This document shows, piece by piece, positions 34,504 through 47,462 of a stretch of 64,000 bases of DNA. The DNA comes from Megalopta genalis (lineage: Eukaryota; Arthropoda; Insecta; Hymenoptera; Halictidae), in contig NC_135027.1 of assembly GCF_051020955.1 (NCBI RefSeq), positions 3,162,001 to 3,226,000 of the forward strand, written 5' to 3'. Both the position numbers and the translations under genes were made by a program. Every line of letters starts with the position of its first letter. The first letter of the stretch is position 1. The notes beneath the pieces were generated by a model. That model was not told where the DNA came from. It did no database searches and worked only from the letters and a program-made list of their open reading frames with translations.

Positions 34504-36203
34504 TTTTATCTTCCCTCTTAATGATCGCAGCTTCGGACAAGAATCTTCTTGGATCAGGAAGAATATAAATTGTTGACTCGCTCGAATCATGAAAATGAAG
34601 TGTACGCTATTTATTTCTGCAAGAATAACAGTTAAATAAACTTTGGTAAACGGAGGACACGAACGCTTGCAAAGTGAGGACACCATTTAAATTAAATGAC
34701 GAGTGGTGCACCCTAGCGCGCGAATGGTTGACGTCTAAACAATGCTAGTCATAATAGATATTGTAAGCATCGTTAGAACTTGAGAGTCTAATAAAGAGAA
34801 GAAAAAAAAAGAGTCTAATTGTGACGGGACAAGCGAGAATATAATGTAGACGGTCCGAGAAGAAAACAATCTGTACCGCTCAAATGGAAGGAATGTAATA
34901 AAACACGGAGCGAATGTTCAGAATTTCGAACAGTGTTTTCACAGCATTTCCGGTTTAGAGGGCGCTTTGTACACACACGGGACATTCTGTCTAATTTAAC
35001 CGCCTAAAACTACATGATTCGCATTCTTTAATTTTATCTGTGTCAAACTATATGGAGGAAGGACGATGGTAAGACGATTTTATTGTAAAACGCTGTTCAT
35101 AGAATGTACTTTTAGCCTGAATACACACTACTCGTAATCCAGAAAATCGATGCTACGTTAAATAGAACATTTAAGAGAAACGTAATGCAGCGTGTCCGAT
35201 CCGCGTTGTATTGTATATAACGTATTAATATTATTTAATGATTATATTAATTAATATTAATATATTATAAGGAAATCAAAGAAACTTTCCTGGCCTGTAC
35301 ATACCGTATGAATAATATCACAGAACAGACGTCGTGGTAATTTTAATTTATAAGAAGTAGATAGCACGCGAACGTAACAGTATCATAATTCATGTACAAG
35401 AGCCACATTCTCGAGACCACTTAAGTACCTTCAAAGAAAAAAAAATGTATCTATCAATATGCTGTCCTTTCTAATAAAAGGTAAATGGAAACCCCGTGTT
35501 CTTATCTACCAGGCACAATTTCCCCCAAATTACGTGAGTACAATTTAGTCGTAAAATGTGGATAAGGATAAAGTTGTTCAATATAACTAACTTTATTGAT
35601 TTACATACTCTTGATACAACTCAACGTTGCTATGAATCTTTTCGTCATATTTATAGTAACTGCTTTGTCCCAGCAAACAGTTTTCATATCTATTATAGTA
35701 TTTTATCACAGTAATATATCCAACATATATTACACCGTTTGTACTTTGTGTAATGCACAAAGAGTTTATACAAAATGCACATTTTTATTGTTACAAGTAT
35801 GTCAGGCAGTTTTGAAGATGGATTAAATTATTCCAATATCCTTGTAGAGAACTTGTTTTGTCACTAGTTTTATGATCAATGGAACTATTTATGAAATTAG
35901 GTGAAAGATGATGCCCCTGACACATATGATTACACTGATTGAAAGTCATGACTAATTAATGATCTTTTGTGTCTTAAATAAATATTTTAATCAATTATTA
36001 TATGTATATATACACATATGTATATGTATATACATACGGACCACAGTTACATTTATATCATACATTTCGTATAACAAGTGCACTGCCATTGACACGATTT
36101 AAAACAGGTTCCGAGTTTTTCTTTGGTGCGCATGAATCGACGTTATATACACAATACACAGTTGGCAGGAAATGCAAGAAAGTAAAGATTATTGGCGAGA
36201 ATT
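34504..36203. other. intergenic / carrier 3'UTR
   Basis: AT-rich, with an ATTAATATTA-type run near 35220-35275 and a TATATACACATATG run at 36000-36040. The part right of about 35575 is probably the 3'UTR of the minus-strand carrier. No other gene seen. Confidence 0.5.
35592..35597 (-). terminator. candidate polyadenylation signal of the carrier gene
   Basis: TTTATT on the plus strand, AATAAA on the minus, about 610 bp after the carrier stop codon at 36204. Other AT-rich candidates exist nearby. Confidence 0.3.
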
Positions 36204-37398
36204 TTACCATCTAATATATCGTTTGTACTCCTCGTTTATACTGAATCTTTTGATCGTTTCGTATCCTAAAATTATCGAGAAACTAAAACAGGCAGACTGT
36301 ACGAGTCGCGCCGATAGTCCTTTCGTGAACATCTGGAATCTTTCTTCGACCCAAAGAACCTTGCATGCGCTTAACATACTGTCTAGTCTTTGCACTTGTA
36401 GTCTTGCTCTAACAATATCTAAAGGATTTGTAACAATCGTAGTAGTGAATCCTCCCAATGTTCCAGCTACTGCTTGAATGAATAAGTGAGAGACCCATTC
36501 AGGGAATAATCGGAAAAGTTCCTCTGTGGGAGAAATACATCGAGTTATTAACCCATGAGATCCTATATCTTGTTTCACAATGCCTTCTATATCTAATTAC
36601 CTTGATAAGATATATAAAGTCCCCACCAAAGCGCACTGTTTGGAACATAAGCGCACAATGATGCAAGGTATCCCCGATAAAAACCTCTATATCCGTCGTT
36701 TCGATAAATCAACCTAACTATATCAGCTGAGATCTGAGCATGGGACTTCCCTGGTTCTAATGACAATCCTAATGGATTCATTCCCATCTGTAAATAATTG
36801 AAATAAACAAACAAGTGGAAGACATCCGTTCCTCTCTTTCTGCACTTACTTTGTCCATATGATAGTTGGCCCTTTTCGAGCTGTTGATCCCAAGAACCAT
36901 CAAGTGTTGGCTCAGAATATCAAAGGGAACTACTATTGTTTGTCCTACCACGCTAGCAGCACCACCAGCAATGACTGCTTTAACTCTAGAGTCTATATGA
37001 CCTATAATATCTTCTTGACCAAGTAAATGACGCACACCTTCGTAAGTCGATACATAAAAGACGCTGGATACAATTTGTATCGAACTAATCCAGAATCCTC
37101 TATAAAAACCAGCTGCGCCTTCAGCTTCGTAAATCTTTTTGTAAGCATCTATCATTCCTGTAGAAAATCAGTAATGAGAAATAGCACTTGAATATAATTG
37201 AAAGTATATTTTAGAAAACTTACCAGCGTACATATGATTGTGCCTTTGAACTTGTAAACGTGTTTTGATTACTGTTAAGGGATATAAGCAACAACGCACT
37301 GAGAACGACGAGAGCATGCTCAGTGGAAAGAACTTTGTCTTGTCCATCATATCCCATTCGATGGTACGAATGAACTGTGGTGCCTCTACCGCAGTCAT
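36204..37398 (-). CDS. SLC25A44: SLC25A44-type mitochondrial carrier
   Basis: An inner-membrane carrier. Mammalian SLC25A44 imports branched-chain amino acids into mitochondria; the insect homologue (Drosophila CG5805 type) is expected to act likewise. Four coding exons: 37224-37398, 36850-37157, 36601-36787 and 36204-36523, separated by introns of 66, 62 and 77 bp, all with consistent phase and GT-AG ends. They give 329 residues. Three carrier repeats are visible: Pro40-Leu-Thr-Val-Ile-Lys with TRLQVQ; Pro136-Phe-Asp-Ile-Leu-Ser with QHLM (Ser where most carriers have Lys/Arg, typical of this subfamily); and NPLDIVRARLQVQ from Asn256. GFYRG motifs follow repeats 1 and 2. The N-terminus (RTIEWDMMDKTKFFPLSML) and C-terminus (GYETIKR, then YIRW) match the subfamily. 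The ATG at 37398 (Met-Thr-Ala-Val-Glu-Ala-Pro) is chosen over the in-frame ATG at 37446 because the fly protein begins likewise. Intact. Confidence 0.96.
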
Positions 37399-37863
37399 TG
37401 CCTGGATATATATCAATACCTGTTCCAATAATGTTGCAATATTCAAACGCTAACGTTTCTGGGAGTCTATGTTCAACCTGATGCTGCATATCTCATCAAT
37501 ATTTTTCGTGGATTTAACACCCAAATCTTTTACGTAACTGATAAAAAAAAACGGAGACATGTACATGTGACTATGATAAGGCTCAAGAGACTTATTCAAG
37601 AAAACAATACGCACATACGTGACAAATTGACTGCGTAAACATGGGCAGATTAATAGACTGCATGTTACAATAATAGATCGAGTGCATTTTTGACACAAAC
37701 ACGGGTCGCCGTGTATATACATGTACATATACACGTGCCAGGTATATGTCATCCACTAAAACGACGAAGATGTTGAAGAAATTCAATTCGCAATTACAAA
37801 TATCATTTGATGAAACATGGCCATTGATTGCAACATTGTTCGTACATCAAAATTCGTGGCACA

Positions 37864-38047
37864 TCATGGGCCAATTTCAAGATCTACATACATAGCAATT
37901 TCGCGAAGGTCACTATTAGTCGAGGTGTCAATAAGATGCACTCGGTCGTCGACATCCGATAATCGGACGAGTAAACTGCGAACACTTACGGTGATGCAAT
38001 ACACTGACACAATCATGAATTTTTTCCAGCTCGTGCAAAGTGTCCAT
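37864..38047 (-). pseudogene. frameshifted coding-like fragment, possibly release-factor-like
   Basis: A minus-strand ATG at 38047 opens a helical, coding-like frame (MDTLHELEKIHDCVSVLHH). A GTAAGT follows it directly at 37989, yet the next coding-like segment starts only 15 bp on, one base out of frame (37974 to 37864), and reads Asp-Val-Asp-Asp-Arg-Val-His-Leu-Ile-Asp, then SDLREIAMYVDLE before a stop. Fifteen bases is too short for an intron. The coiled-coil and D-LREIA pattern faintly recalls the N-terminal domain of mitochondrial class I release factors, but no GGQ domain follows. It may be a decayed fragment or chance. It lies just upstream of the carrier gene on the same strand. Confidence 0.22.
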
Positions 38048-39800
38048 GGATGATTCCACGTTGTACTTGGGTCAGATTAATTTTTCTCGGACGATATTAT
38101 GAATGTAACGTTGAGTGACCCAATCTCATATTGCACGGCGAATAATCAGTCTTCGTTTCATTCAACAACCGCGGGAAATCGTGCTACTATTATTACGAGA
38201 ATCCCATGCCAGCAAAACAGCAGAAGCCACGAGAAAGGATGATCTGGATTTTTACGATAACCATACACGCGTATATATCAAGCAGAAAATGCAAACGGTA
38301 GCGGAACCTTTCGGTGAATGGACGAATTACGATTATGAACGACTAGGTTCGAGTCCGAGAGATATCGCCTGCGCGCGCGCGCGTGACATCTACTTTACCT
38401 GCGCCACTCTACTTTACCCAGTTATGTAAAAGTTGATCACATTCTTTAATCTAATTTCATTTAGTTGATTTCATTTGTTTATGAGATCACAGAGATTTCG
38501 GCTGTGAAAATAATGTTTTGGATTGATTAGTAAATTGATTAGTTGAATTAATTTTATCTGTGAAATTTAAGATAATATTTTATTTTATGCATCAGATTTT
38601 AAAAATGAAGATGTTTTAATTTATACAACAGATTATCGAAATAAAACTATCTTTCAGCATTAAATTATTGAAATAAAATTAATTTGATCTATGTATTTAT
38701 CTATCAGCTGACTAAAATAAAAATACTTTATTTAGTAAAATCACAAACGACGTATCTTTTTATTAATTACATCTGGGGTCTAATGATAAATATAACGTAA
38801 TATGAATGAGCTATATAGAATACTCGATTCTCATTGAGAAGTTTAAATTTCCTAAATATTGGTAACGATGATCGCGACACAGGGATGATAATATGACTTC
38901 TGAAGCTCCATTATTTGGTGACAAAATAATACATTAGGTGTTAAACCTACCTCTATACCTCGTCTGTGTTATCAGGCATATCTCCAGGTGGTAACTTATC
39001 AACTACTGGAAAAATGTCCAATGGTCATCGAAAACCACCTTTAGAGTGCGCAACCCCAGGACACAACCCCCAACGATCCATAAAACTACCCTTCCCTCGC
39101 TCTCCAACAAACATTCATTCAAAACTACATTGTCATAAGGCATCAGCATATCAGAATCTTATAAAATGATTACCAGCAATTCTACAAAACAGAATCCACC
39201 CCTAACAGTGCCAAACACCTTCTCGTTAGTCTCAGAATTAGATTGCAATTCATAAAATCGATAAAATTTACAGGTATAAATCCATTCTTGGAGACGAAAT
39301 CCCACTCTTCCCATGAACAGTCGACTGCACGTGCAATACAGATCATACTTGAGCGTGAGGAACGCGATTCGCAAGATTATCAGAAAAGCTCGACGAGGAG
39401 TGGAGGTTTCGTAGATGTTCTGGAAGCAGGGGTAGCTTCGCAGGATGAGAGAAGGTCACCAATGATTTCGAGGCTCCGCCTACCAAGCAGGGGATGGTAG
39501 CAACCCCCTAGTTGCGGGTAGTCCGCGCAGACCCGCTTTCTATATCACGTTGTGGGCGTAGACGTACCGTAGACACAACCCCCTGATGCATATACCCTGT
39601 CTTTTCACCGTTCACCGAGATCAAATCACTCGTCTCAGTCCTATCTTTGATCTTGCCGGTGCAGCAACGTGACCTCGAAAACACGAGCGACGGCTCGTCC
39701 ATTTCCGTCGGATTGTCGGTATTGTAATCGTGTGTCGGGTCTTGGTGACAACTATTCGAAAAGGAAAACGAAAACATCGCGGAAGCTGCGGGCGACGAGG
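38048..39800. other. region between divergent genes
   Basis: Between the carrier (leftward) and the regulator gene (rightward). A plus frame at 38115-38429 and frames at 38966-39500 are coding-like in places but not recognisable. The stretch 39500-39800 directly before the ATG at 39801 is CpG-rich and is the likely 5'UTR/promoter of the regulator gene. Confidence 0.4.
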
Positions 39801-39851
39801 ATGAATCAGGATCAAGAGGTGCCCGCCGCAGCTACGGACTTGGCCAGACTG
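39801..39851 (+). CDS. unidentified regulator gene, coding exon 1 (start)
   Basis: First exon of the gene running to at least 57540. ATG in context GAGGATGAATC begins Met-Asn-Gln-Asp-Gln-Glu-Val-Pro and ends Ala-Arg-Leu with a GTGAGT donor in phase 0. Later exons: 45938-46049, 51576-51629, 52375-52425, 57188-57326, 57407-57540. Together they give 180 codons without a stop, and five successive junctions agree in phase (0, 1, 1, 1, 2), which chance frames would not do. The product is acidic, rich in Ser, Thr, Gln and Tyr, with no membrane segment or signal peptide and two psi-Lys-x-Glu sites (VKQE, VKEE). This suits the activation or regulatory part of a nuclear transcription factor. No DNA-binding domain is in the window; I do not recognise the family. 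Confidence 0.65.
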
Positions 39852-42800
39852 GTGAGTGAAAGACCAATCTTTAAAATCTCATGACAATTGATAGACTGAG
39901 TCACTAATAATCTCTATTTTAACGGAGCAATTTTATTTATACAATAACATAGACGACAATTTTATTGCAACTTTCTTTATTGTTTGCATTGTCTTGTTGG
40001 CATTCATCGAGGTGCTGGATTACGTTTGAGAGGACAAATGCGTCTTTGTAAATTGTTCCCAGAAATGGCAATTATTTGTGACTCGATTTAATGATTTCAA
40101 CACTGTGACTTTTGGTAATAAGATTTTTGAAAATTGTACTAGGTCATGTATCGCTTTCTTTTACATAATAATCCTGAAATATATAAGCTATTAGATTAAA
40201 TTAGTGCAAGTTACCTGTTGATTCACAATTGAAACAATTACCAGTAAGATGTGCATTAATTTAACGATGTTCAAGAATTCAGAGAAGCTAATTAAACCAA
40301 TGTGAAACAATTGTACATCTATAACATTTAAAATTTACAAGTAACTATAAATTGTAACTGATATTAGTTCACGTTAAAGTGATCTCATAAATACATAATT
40401 GATGTCATGAAATTAGCAATGCATAATGCAACACTTAGAACGTTCATCATTGAACAAACTTCTGAAAAATCATATACTGTATAAAATAATGGTCGAAACC
40501 ATCTAATTATTGTCGAATGCGCTTTCACACCCGCACCAATTTTGCCCACTAAATCGAGTCGCCACCGTTCCCGGCTAATTGAACCAAGAGTCACGACTGC
40601 TTCCGAGAACCACCCCCGTGAAAAATTGCCCGTACATAAGCCGTGTTCGATACCGCGTTTCCGGTCGCCGAGCAAGCCACTCAAGGACACAATGGAGTCA
40701 TAAGCGTGGACAGTAGCGATCGGCGTGGTCGATCGCATATAATGCAGTGTTCTCGCGATGATCCTCGAGTGTCGAATTGCCGTGGCACGCGCCACCACGG
40801 TCCGATGGATGGTCCCACGGGTGCCACCCCTTTTGTGCCCTCTAAACACGTAATTGTCGCCACCATTCAACCCTCCTGGTCCCCTCAACGGGACCCGGAA
40901 CACCACCGTTCGCAGCGATACACGGGATCCGTGGGTGGTCGACGGGGCACCCCATAGCAAACGGCGAAAAGGGGGGGGGCGACTGGTCTCGCGTCGCGGA
41001 AACACTTGATTTATGTTTGTTGATTCTAAAAATCACTCGATTCCCACACACCCGCCCCGTGCCCGGTACGGTGGTTAATTGACTGCCCCACGCTCGCGGG
41101 AACATATGCTGCCACTCGAGGTTCCCATGATTGCCGAACCCCTCGATTAAGGGCGCGTGTTACACCGTGAACATTTACCTGGACGGGTCCCCGACGATCC
41201 AACAACTGGTCCGACACGGAACTGTAACAGGAGAAGCCGTAGCAATCGTGCCATTTATTCTTGAAACGATTCGTTCCCGACTCGCATCGACACCTCAATA
41301 ATACTTTGTAATTTCAAGCTCTCGAAACTAATGATAACTTCATGTATCATCTTAAAGCTTTTGGTACGTAATGTGTGGACGGGTCAGAAGCCAATCAGTC
41401 CAAGTCCATTCCTTTTTTAAATGAGTTACTCGGAGCACACACATATTTATTGTAAGATCTTTCGATAAATCGGTATAGTGAATTTCTTCGTAAATAAACA
41501 ATATACATATATCAACGCTTATATCGACTCTACGGAAAGATTAAACAAAATTGTTCAGAGAAAGTTTTTTCTAAGAAAATATTAACGTTTTTCTTTTGTT
41601 TCTCTTCTGGTTAAATTCATCTGTACGTCATCCTACAATAAAAATTGTGTTTTGCTTTATGGCTAGTGTCGATATATTTTTTCAATTAATTTGCAAAATC
41701 CTTTTCATTTAAAAAATTTTCAAAATCCTTTCCCTTCATTTTAAGATTAACGAACTTGCGCTGACAATGTTGATCTATTAGAAATCCGAAAAACTGAACT
41801 TCTCTTCCCAATGAAATTAGGCGTCGGAAAACCCCAAGACTACGGCGTAGCCAATCAGTTCATAATGCTGTGACATGCTTCACACGTTCCTCGGCATGAA
41901 AATTCCCGTATTTTCACATTCTAGACAGCGTAAAACCTTTTACTCCTTCCCGTTCGCGTGACAAACGAGACTTTGCCACCTCCGTGGCGTTAAACCTAAC
42001 AGATTCGTCAAAGACAAGTCCAGTCCATCGACGAGCAACGCGTTTTCGATGAAACACGATTGAACAACGTGGTAGCGTCGTCCCGCAGGGGTGAAGATGC
42101 TCGGCAACTTTTTTGGACAGCGGCGAGAGCAATTAGCAGATAGAGTCTGGTTCGGCAGCACGCTGTGATCATGAGCGTCGTCCTGTTACCTCGCATTGTT
42201 CGCGTTCCGACCTGACGAAACCGTCATTGTGTTCGCACCCTCTTGCCGGGCTGCGACGGAAAGAAAAAAAGAAAAGGGAAGGGAGAAGCTTTCTCGAAGT
42301 GGCAACGCCTTCTCCTCCTAATTGATAAAATTGGACGACGACGAAGATTGGATCGTTAATGAATAGCTCCGTCATCTCTTTCGTCATATTTTGGTCAAGC
42401 TTGACGCTTCTCCGGTCTACGCGAGTACGCGCGCGATCGGGAAATGGGCATCGTTTATGTATTCAGAGTCTCGGTAATCCGTTCTCGAGTGTATCGCAAC
42501 GAAAAGTCGAGATCCGCCGACGGTTAGGGGAATCTGTTTGGAACGTGTTGTCTGCTCGATGACTTTATTATAAACCGAACCGAAGTGCGCAATTACGAGG
42601 GTGGCGTTCGAAGGGAATTGGGGTGACGACCCCTCGCAGCATCATCGGGAACGATGGGGCGGTTTCCCCTCCCCCGCACCCGGGACGGTTCATGGGTATC
42701 TCGTTTTTACTAGGTATGCACGAATGTTGCCCGTTTGTTTGCTCGTACGCGAAACGCGTGCCCCGTGTACACGGTCCGCTTTGCCGACGCGTCTTTTGCA

Positions 42801-43060
42801 CGGGAACGATGGGAAAGGTCAGGGGAGAAACGGAGACAGAGAGAAGGAAGGGACCAGGAAAAGCGAGCCGGCACGCGACCATGTTTGCGCGTTTACCTTA
42901 CGAGTCGTTGCCTCGGGTACGCACTCGATTAACTTCTGATCGCTGAAATTACGGCCCGCTGCGATCCAGGATCCGATTGAAATCGTCTCAGGCCTCCGCG
43001 AATTTTCGATACCAGATCATTTTTTACCAGATACATTAGCAAACCCGTGGAAGTCAACCG

Positions 43061-43527
43061 ACTCGTGTTCAAGGGATGAAACTACCTAAATATTGCTCTG
43101 TTGTTATCATTTTTTCTATGAAGAATATTATTAATTTTTGTATACGTAGCGACTGGAGTTTTTATGGACGAGACTGCCACTTTCTACACTTTGAACCCTT
43201 AACCGGGTTAACCCTCAACTGACTCGTCTTTAAGGGATGAAACTACCTAAATATTGCTCTGTTGTTACCATTTTTTAATGAAGAATATTATTAATTTTTG
43301 TATACGCGGCGACTGGAGTTTTTATAGACGAGACTACCACTTTCTACACTTTAAACCCTTAACCGGGTTAACCCTCAACTGACTCGTCTTTAAGGGATGA
43401 AACTACCTAAATATTGCTCTGTTGTTACCATTTTTTAATGAAGAATATTATTAATTTTTGTATACGCGGCGACTGGAGTTTTTATGGACGTGACTACTAC
43501 TTTCTACACTTTGAATCCTTAACCGGA
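43061..43527. repeat. tandem array, about 160-bp unit, three copies
   Basis: Unit starts ACTCGTCTTTAAGGGATGAA at 43061, 43221 and 43382 (periods 160 and 161). It contains TATTGCTCTGTTGTTA, GTATACGCGGCGACTGGAGT and ends CCTTAACCGGGTTAACCCTC. Copies are more than 90% alike by eye; the last is truncated. Confidence 0.92.
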
Positions 43528-43935
43528 TCATGGTGGCCGCAGCCACCCTGTGCAACTTCCCTCGTGCAGTTATCATTAATGTACGGTCATATGATTATTT
43601 AAAAATTCACGTAATCCTCTATTAACTCATCAAGTTTGCAACGTTTCACCGAAACAATAAATGGCAATAACTGACAATCCGGTTGAGGATTAAAAGAACG
43701 AACGAAGATAAGTGATTTACGGGAAAGTTACGTTGAAGACGTGTGTCCATACGCCGGCAACGATGACTGAATTGGTTATATATGCGGCGTGACTCGGTTA
43801 CTTTAATCGCGAGGTTCGGCAGGCGTTTTTCAGGTTCATTTAACGCTGTCGTTCTCCGGTGAACGACGTCTCATATCGGGTTGGCGGGATTAAAGATTGA
43901 ACGTAATATCGGGGAATGTAATTAAAATTTATATC

Positions 43936-43999
<64 letters not shown>
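43936..43999. repeat. (GA)n microsatellite
   Basis: GAGAGA run of about 64 bp with one interruption (GAAAGA) near 43948. Arg-Glu open frames through it are artefacts. Confidence 0.95.
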
Positions 44000-44005
<6 letters not shown>

Positions 44006-45937
44006 GCAGAGGAGGGGAGCGTAGCTTGTGGATTACGAGTGCCGAGCCACCACGGGGACTAATTATAAATGACTATTAATTGCAATCAGAAGAGGAACCA
44101 GGGACGAAGCAATGAACGTAAGACCAAGCCGCGAAAAAAGGAAGTCGATTACGTCTTCATAAACGATAATATCCTGTCGAATTAATCGCGAGAGAAAAAC
44201 TGTCGATAAAGCGATTCAAAAAGAGGCCACATAGATTTCAATTAACGACTCTCTTTGGCGATTCTTTTTATTTCGGACGGTTTACGGTTCCGCCGTGGGA
44301 AGCGTATATCGGGCTTTCACCGGATTATTGTCGGTTTTTGTCTTTTTCTCCAGGAATTTCAAAGTGTAAGCGATCAGCGCAAGCCGCAGAAGCGAAACTT
44401 CATAAAGGAGAAGCAGACGGCGACACGGCGTTATTGGAATTTCCAAAACCGGTAACCGGCTTTACCACTAGATTGCCCCGCAAGGAGGAAACCATCCAAT
44501 CGTTCACCGGATGTCCTCCTTGCCTCCTCGCGCTGGCTCTCGCTCTTCTTCTTCCTCATTGTGCCGCTTTCACTCGCGAACACCAGCTCTCTCTCTCCTC
44601 GCCTGACTCCGTTCTGCACCCGAGTCGCCATGTTCGTTTTCGTCCTCCTTGCGGTTCTACATCAATTTCGTCACGATTGTCTCCCCCTTTTTATTTTCCG
44701 GAGGCCTAAAAGGCCGAATCACTCTTCTTCATCGGGAAACTATTCGTCCCGCGACGATTCTCATCGAACCTCGTTCCTCCGTCGTCGGTGAAAATAGCGC
44801 AGATAGCGCGATCGACACCCTGACAAACAGATCCTCTTCAATTTCGCAAACCGCTATCAACTCGCCGCAAAAGAAGCCAACAGAACACTTGGGTCTCTAA
44901 TTCGTAGCTCGGAAAATTTTACCAGCATCCGAAAGACCCGGTTTCTCTTCTGCGCGCTTGCAAAACCGTATCTCAAATATGCGTCGACGATATGCGTCTA
45001 CTAAATTTCAAAATGAAATAATGTGCGACGCATTGAACATTTTATTTACAACAGGACAGAACACGATACAAACAGTCTAACGGTTTAATTTCAAGTGCAG
45101 AGAAAGAATTTGAAGACTGTGCGATCACATTGTCGCGTCGGTCATCATAGATGATTAAAATTGGACTAGAATTCGTAAAATTCGTCTCTCTTCGCTCGAT
45201 GAAAGTAACTTTGGCGTCCCAACGAAATATATACACGGAGGGAAAAATATCGAGTTTCGTTATATTTTCTAAAAACAGCAATATTTAGGAGTGCGCCATT
45301 TTTTTTATCGCGGACTGTATTAAATACTCTCATTACCGGACTGTAGTCACTCTGGATTTTATTGCGTCCTCAACTGTCTCATTTAAGCGTAAGGTAACGA
45401 AACATTTTCATTGATATCTTTTTTACCTAACGAATGAGATTCGCCATACTTAAATTTATGAATTCCTTAATATATTAATGAGTTGCAAATAGAGTAATCG
45501 ATTCTCTGACGATCGACAAAGCTTTCGTTACCCGGTGACTGCGACAGAAGTTTTCGCGGTCCATCCAGTGTAGCCAGACGTTCATTAGCGATTTAATAAT
45601 TTCCACGAATAAAGGTGATTAATAATTCCGGACGCGGCAGACCGCACCGATACCGCCGCGTTTTATTATTGCAACAGGTTCGGATCGCCGCGAAAGAACG
45701 ACATCGACAATCTTGTTATCGGAATCGAATACACGCGTGGCAATTTCTGTATCCGGGAAGAAAACACGCGGATGCTTTCGGAAAATTAAAAATCAAGATA
45801 AACACAAATTTCCGCGGTTTATTCGTAATAGGACCAGAAATCTAGAATGAAATTACGAATGCGAGCCTGGTGTCGGGACTGCGTCGGAAGCGAAAAATCG
45901 AACGAAGAGTCTAAAAAATACAATTGTATGTTTTCAG

Positions 45938-46049
45938 TCTGGTGAAGAGTTCAGCAGACTCAGTGAACCGCTTCAAACGGTGGCCGCGGGTTATTGTCCC
46001 ACAGATTATTCGGTGACCCAGACGACCAGCGAAGAAAAACTACATTCTG
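45938..46049 (+). CDS. unidentified regulator gene, coding exon 2
   Basis: TTTTCAG acceptor; 37 codons from phase 0 (Ser-Gly-Glu-Glu-Phe-Ser-Arg-Leu-Ser-Glu-Pro-Leu) ending in Leu-His-Ser plus one base; GTAAGT donor. Acidic with a Thr/Tyr-rich middle (TDYSVTQTTSEE). Confidence 0.7.
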
Positions 46050-46200
46050 GTAAGTTGCCTGGTTTAATTCTCATTTAACTGCATCGGAAATATTTCAATC
46101 ATACATATATCTCGTAAATATGCCGTAAAATATTTCGTCAAAATGAATAATTAACAAGTGAAAAACGATTTTTGTTATTACTTCAAGCGTTATTCATTTT

Positions 46201-46366
46201 ATTTATTACATTATTATATATTATATTATATTATTATATTATTATATATTATATTATATTATTATATTATTATATTATTATATTATTATATATTATATTA
46301 TATTATTATATTATTATATTATTATATATTATATTATATTATTATATTATGTTATCATTATTATTT
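46201..46366. repeat. AT-rich (TATTATATTA)n simple repeat
   Basis: Imperfect TATATTATATTATATTATTA units over about 165 bp, in intron 2 of the regulator gene. Tyr-Ile open frames through it are artefacts. Confidence 0.93.
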
Positions 46367-47272
46367 TATTTATTGTATCAATATAACTTCCCGCTACGAA
46401 AAAAATAATCCCCATTGTGAAATGAGTTGAACAAACGTTAATTCCCGGTTAACAGGTTAGCCAACGCCTGTCACATTATAACGACAAGAACAGCGCGTTT
46501 TAGGCTCAGAGGAGTCCAAATGGCCCGGTATCAGTCAACTTAGGGTAAAAGTCACTGCGAGCCCGGTTAGATCAACTTGAAATTACTAGCGGCCCGAGTT
46601 CTATCGCGGGATCGAGCAGAGTCGCGAAGGGCGGTCCGTTCAGACCGCCATCCCCCAGCTCGGCACGATTTTGAAGTTCTTTGATACGACGTAACCCCGG
46701 AATGTCGAGACTTCGGCGTCTTGGGCTTCTTCTCCTATAAACACGCACACATGTCGCACACGAAGACGAATCCAGGGAGAGCGAGAGAGAGAGAGGGAGA
46801 GAAAGAGGGAGGAAGACGCACACCCGCTTTGGAGCACGTGCAGGATGTACGCGAACTACGTACAACGGGGGCGAAGAGAGAACCACCCCCTGAAGAGAGG
46901 CTGTCAACGGCAGGCAACCAGTCGAGTCAATATCTTTATATAGTCGCATCAAGGACGATATTATTTTCTGGTGCAATTACGTTTCGAGACGATCCCAGAG
47001 CCTCGAAAATCGTCGACGAATTCTCGACCTCGTTCTCCTTTGATGAAACTGAAACCGAGGCCTCTATCGTGCCAGATGTTGAAACAATTGAACCTTGTCA
47101 GCTTCGCTGATCCCGGTGCTGCGATTACAGCAGATCTTTGCAATTCGTTGCAATTTTTCCAGATGAATCGTCTAACTTGATTAGATCTTTTTTTGATTAA
47201 TTTTTAAGATATCTGCGTCTAGGTTACTTGTGTACAATTGATCCTTTAATTCTGTGCAGTACTGTACATGCA

Positions 47273-47462
47273 CAGTAAATTCTCTCGAATTGTCCCACAG
47301 CTTGTAAACAAAAATGGACAATTTCGGAAGCGGAGATACGATTGCACGAGTCTGGCGGCTCGATTTTTATAGTCGTCGATTCGAGCTACAATGCCCGAAT
47401 CTTCTCTCCCAAATTGTCCATTTTTGTTTACAAGCTGAGGGACAATTGACGAGAATTTACTG
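47273..47462. mobile_element. small MITE (CAGTAAATTC family), 190 bp
   Basis: Ends CAGTAAATTCTCTCGAATTG and its complement; arms of about 60 bp (AGCTTGTAAACAAAAATGGA and complement) enclose a loop with CTCGATTTTTATAGTCGTCG. TA follows the right end (47463-47464); the left flank has lost it. Confidence 0.85.

Larger units (their letters stand above)
39852..45937 (+). other. intron 1 of the regulator gene
   Basis: 6.1 kb. Contains the 160-bp tandem array (43061-43527), a GA microsatellite (43936-43999) and CpG-rich blocks at 40500-41300 and 42550-42950 with unrecognisable open frames on both strands. A possible exon at 44356-44455 was rejected on phase. Confidence 0.55.

Noticed and set aside
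40385..41005. 206-codon minus frame
   Set aside because: CpG-rich block in intron 1 of the regulator gene; no family content.
44356..44455. possible exon of the regulator gene after a TTTTTCTCCAG
   Set aside because: Open in phase 0 but ends two bases out before a weak GTAACC donor, which breaks the phase-0 entry of the exon at 45938.
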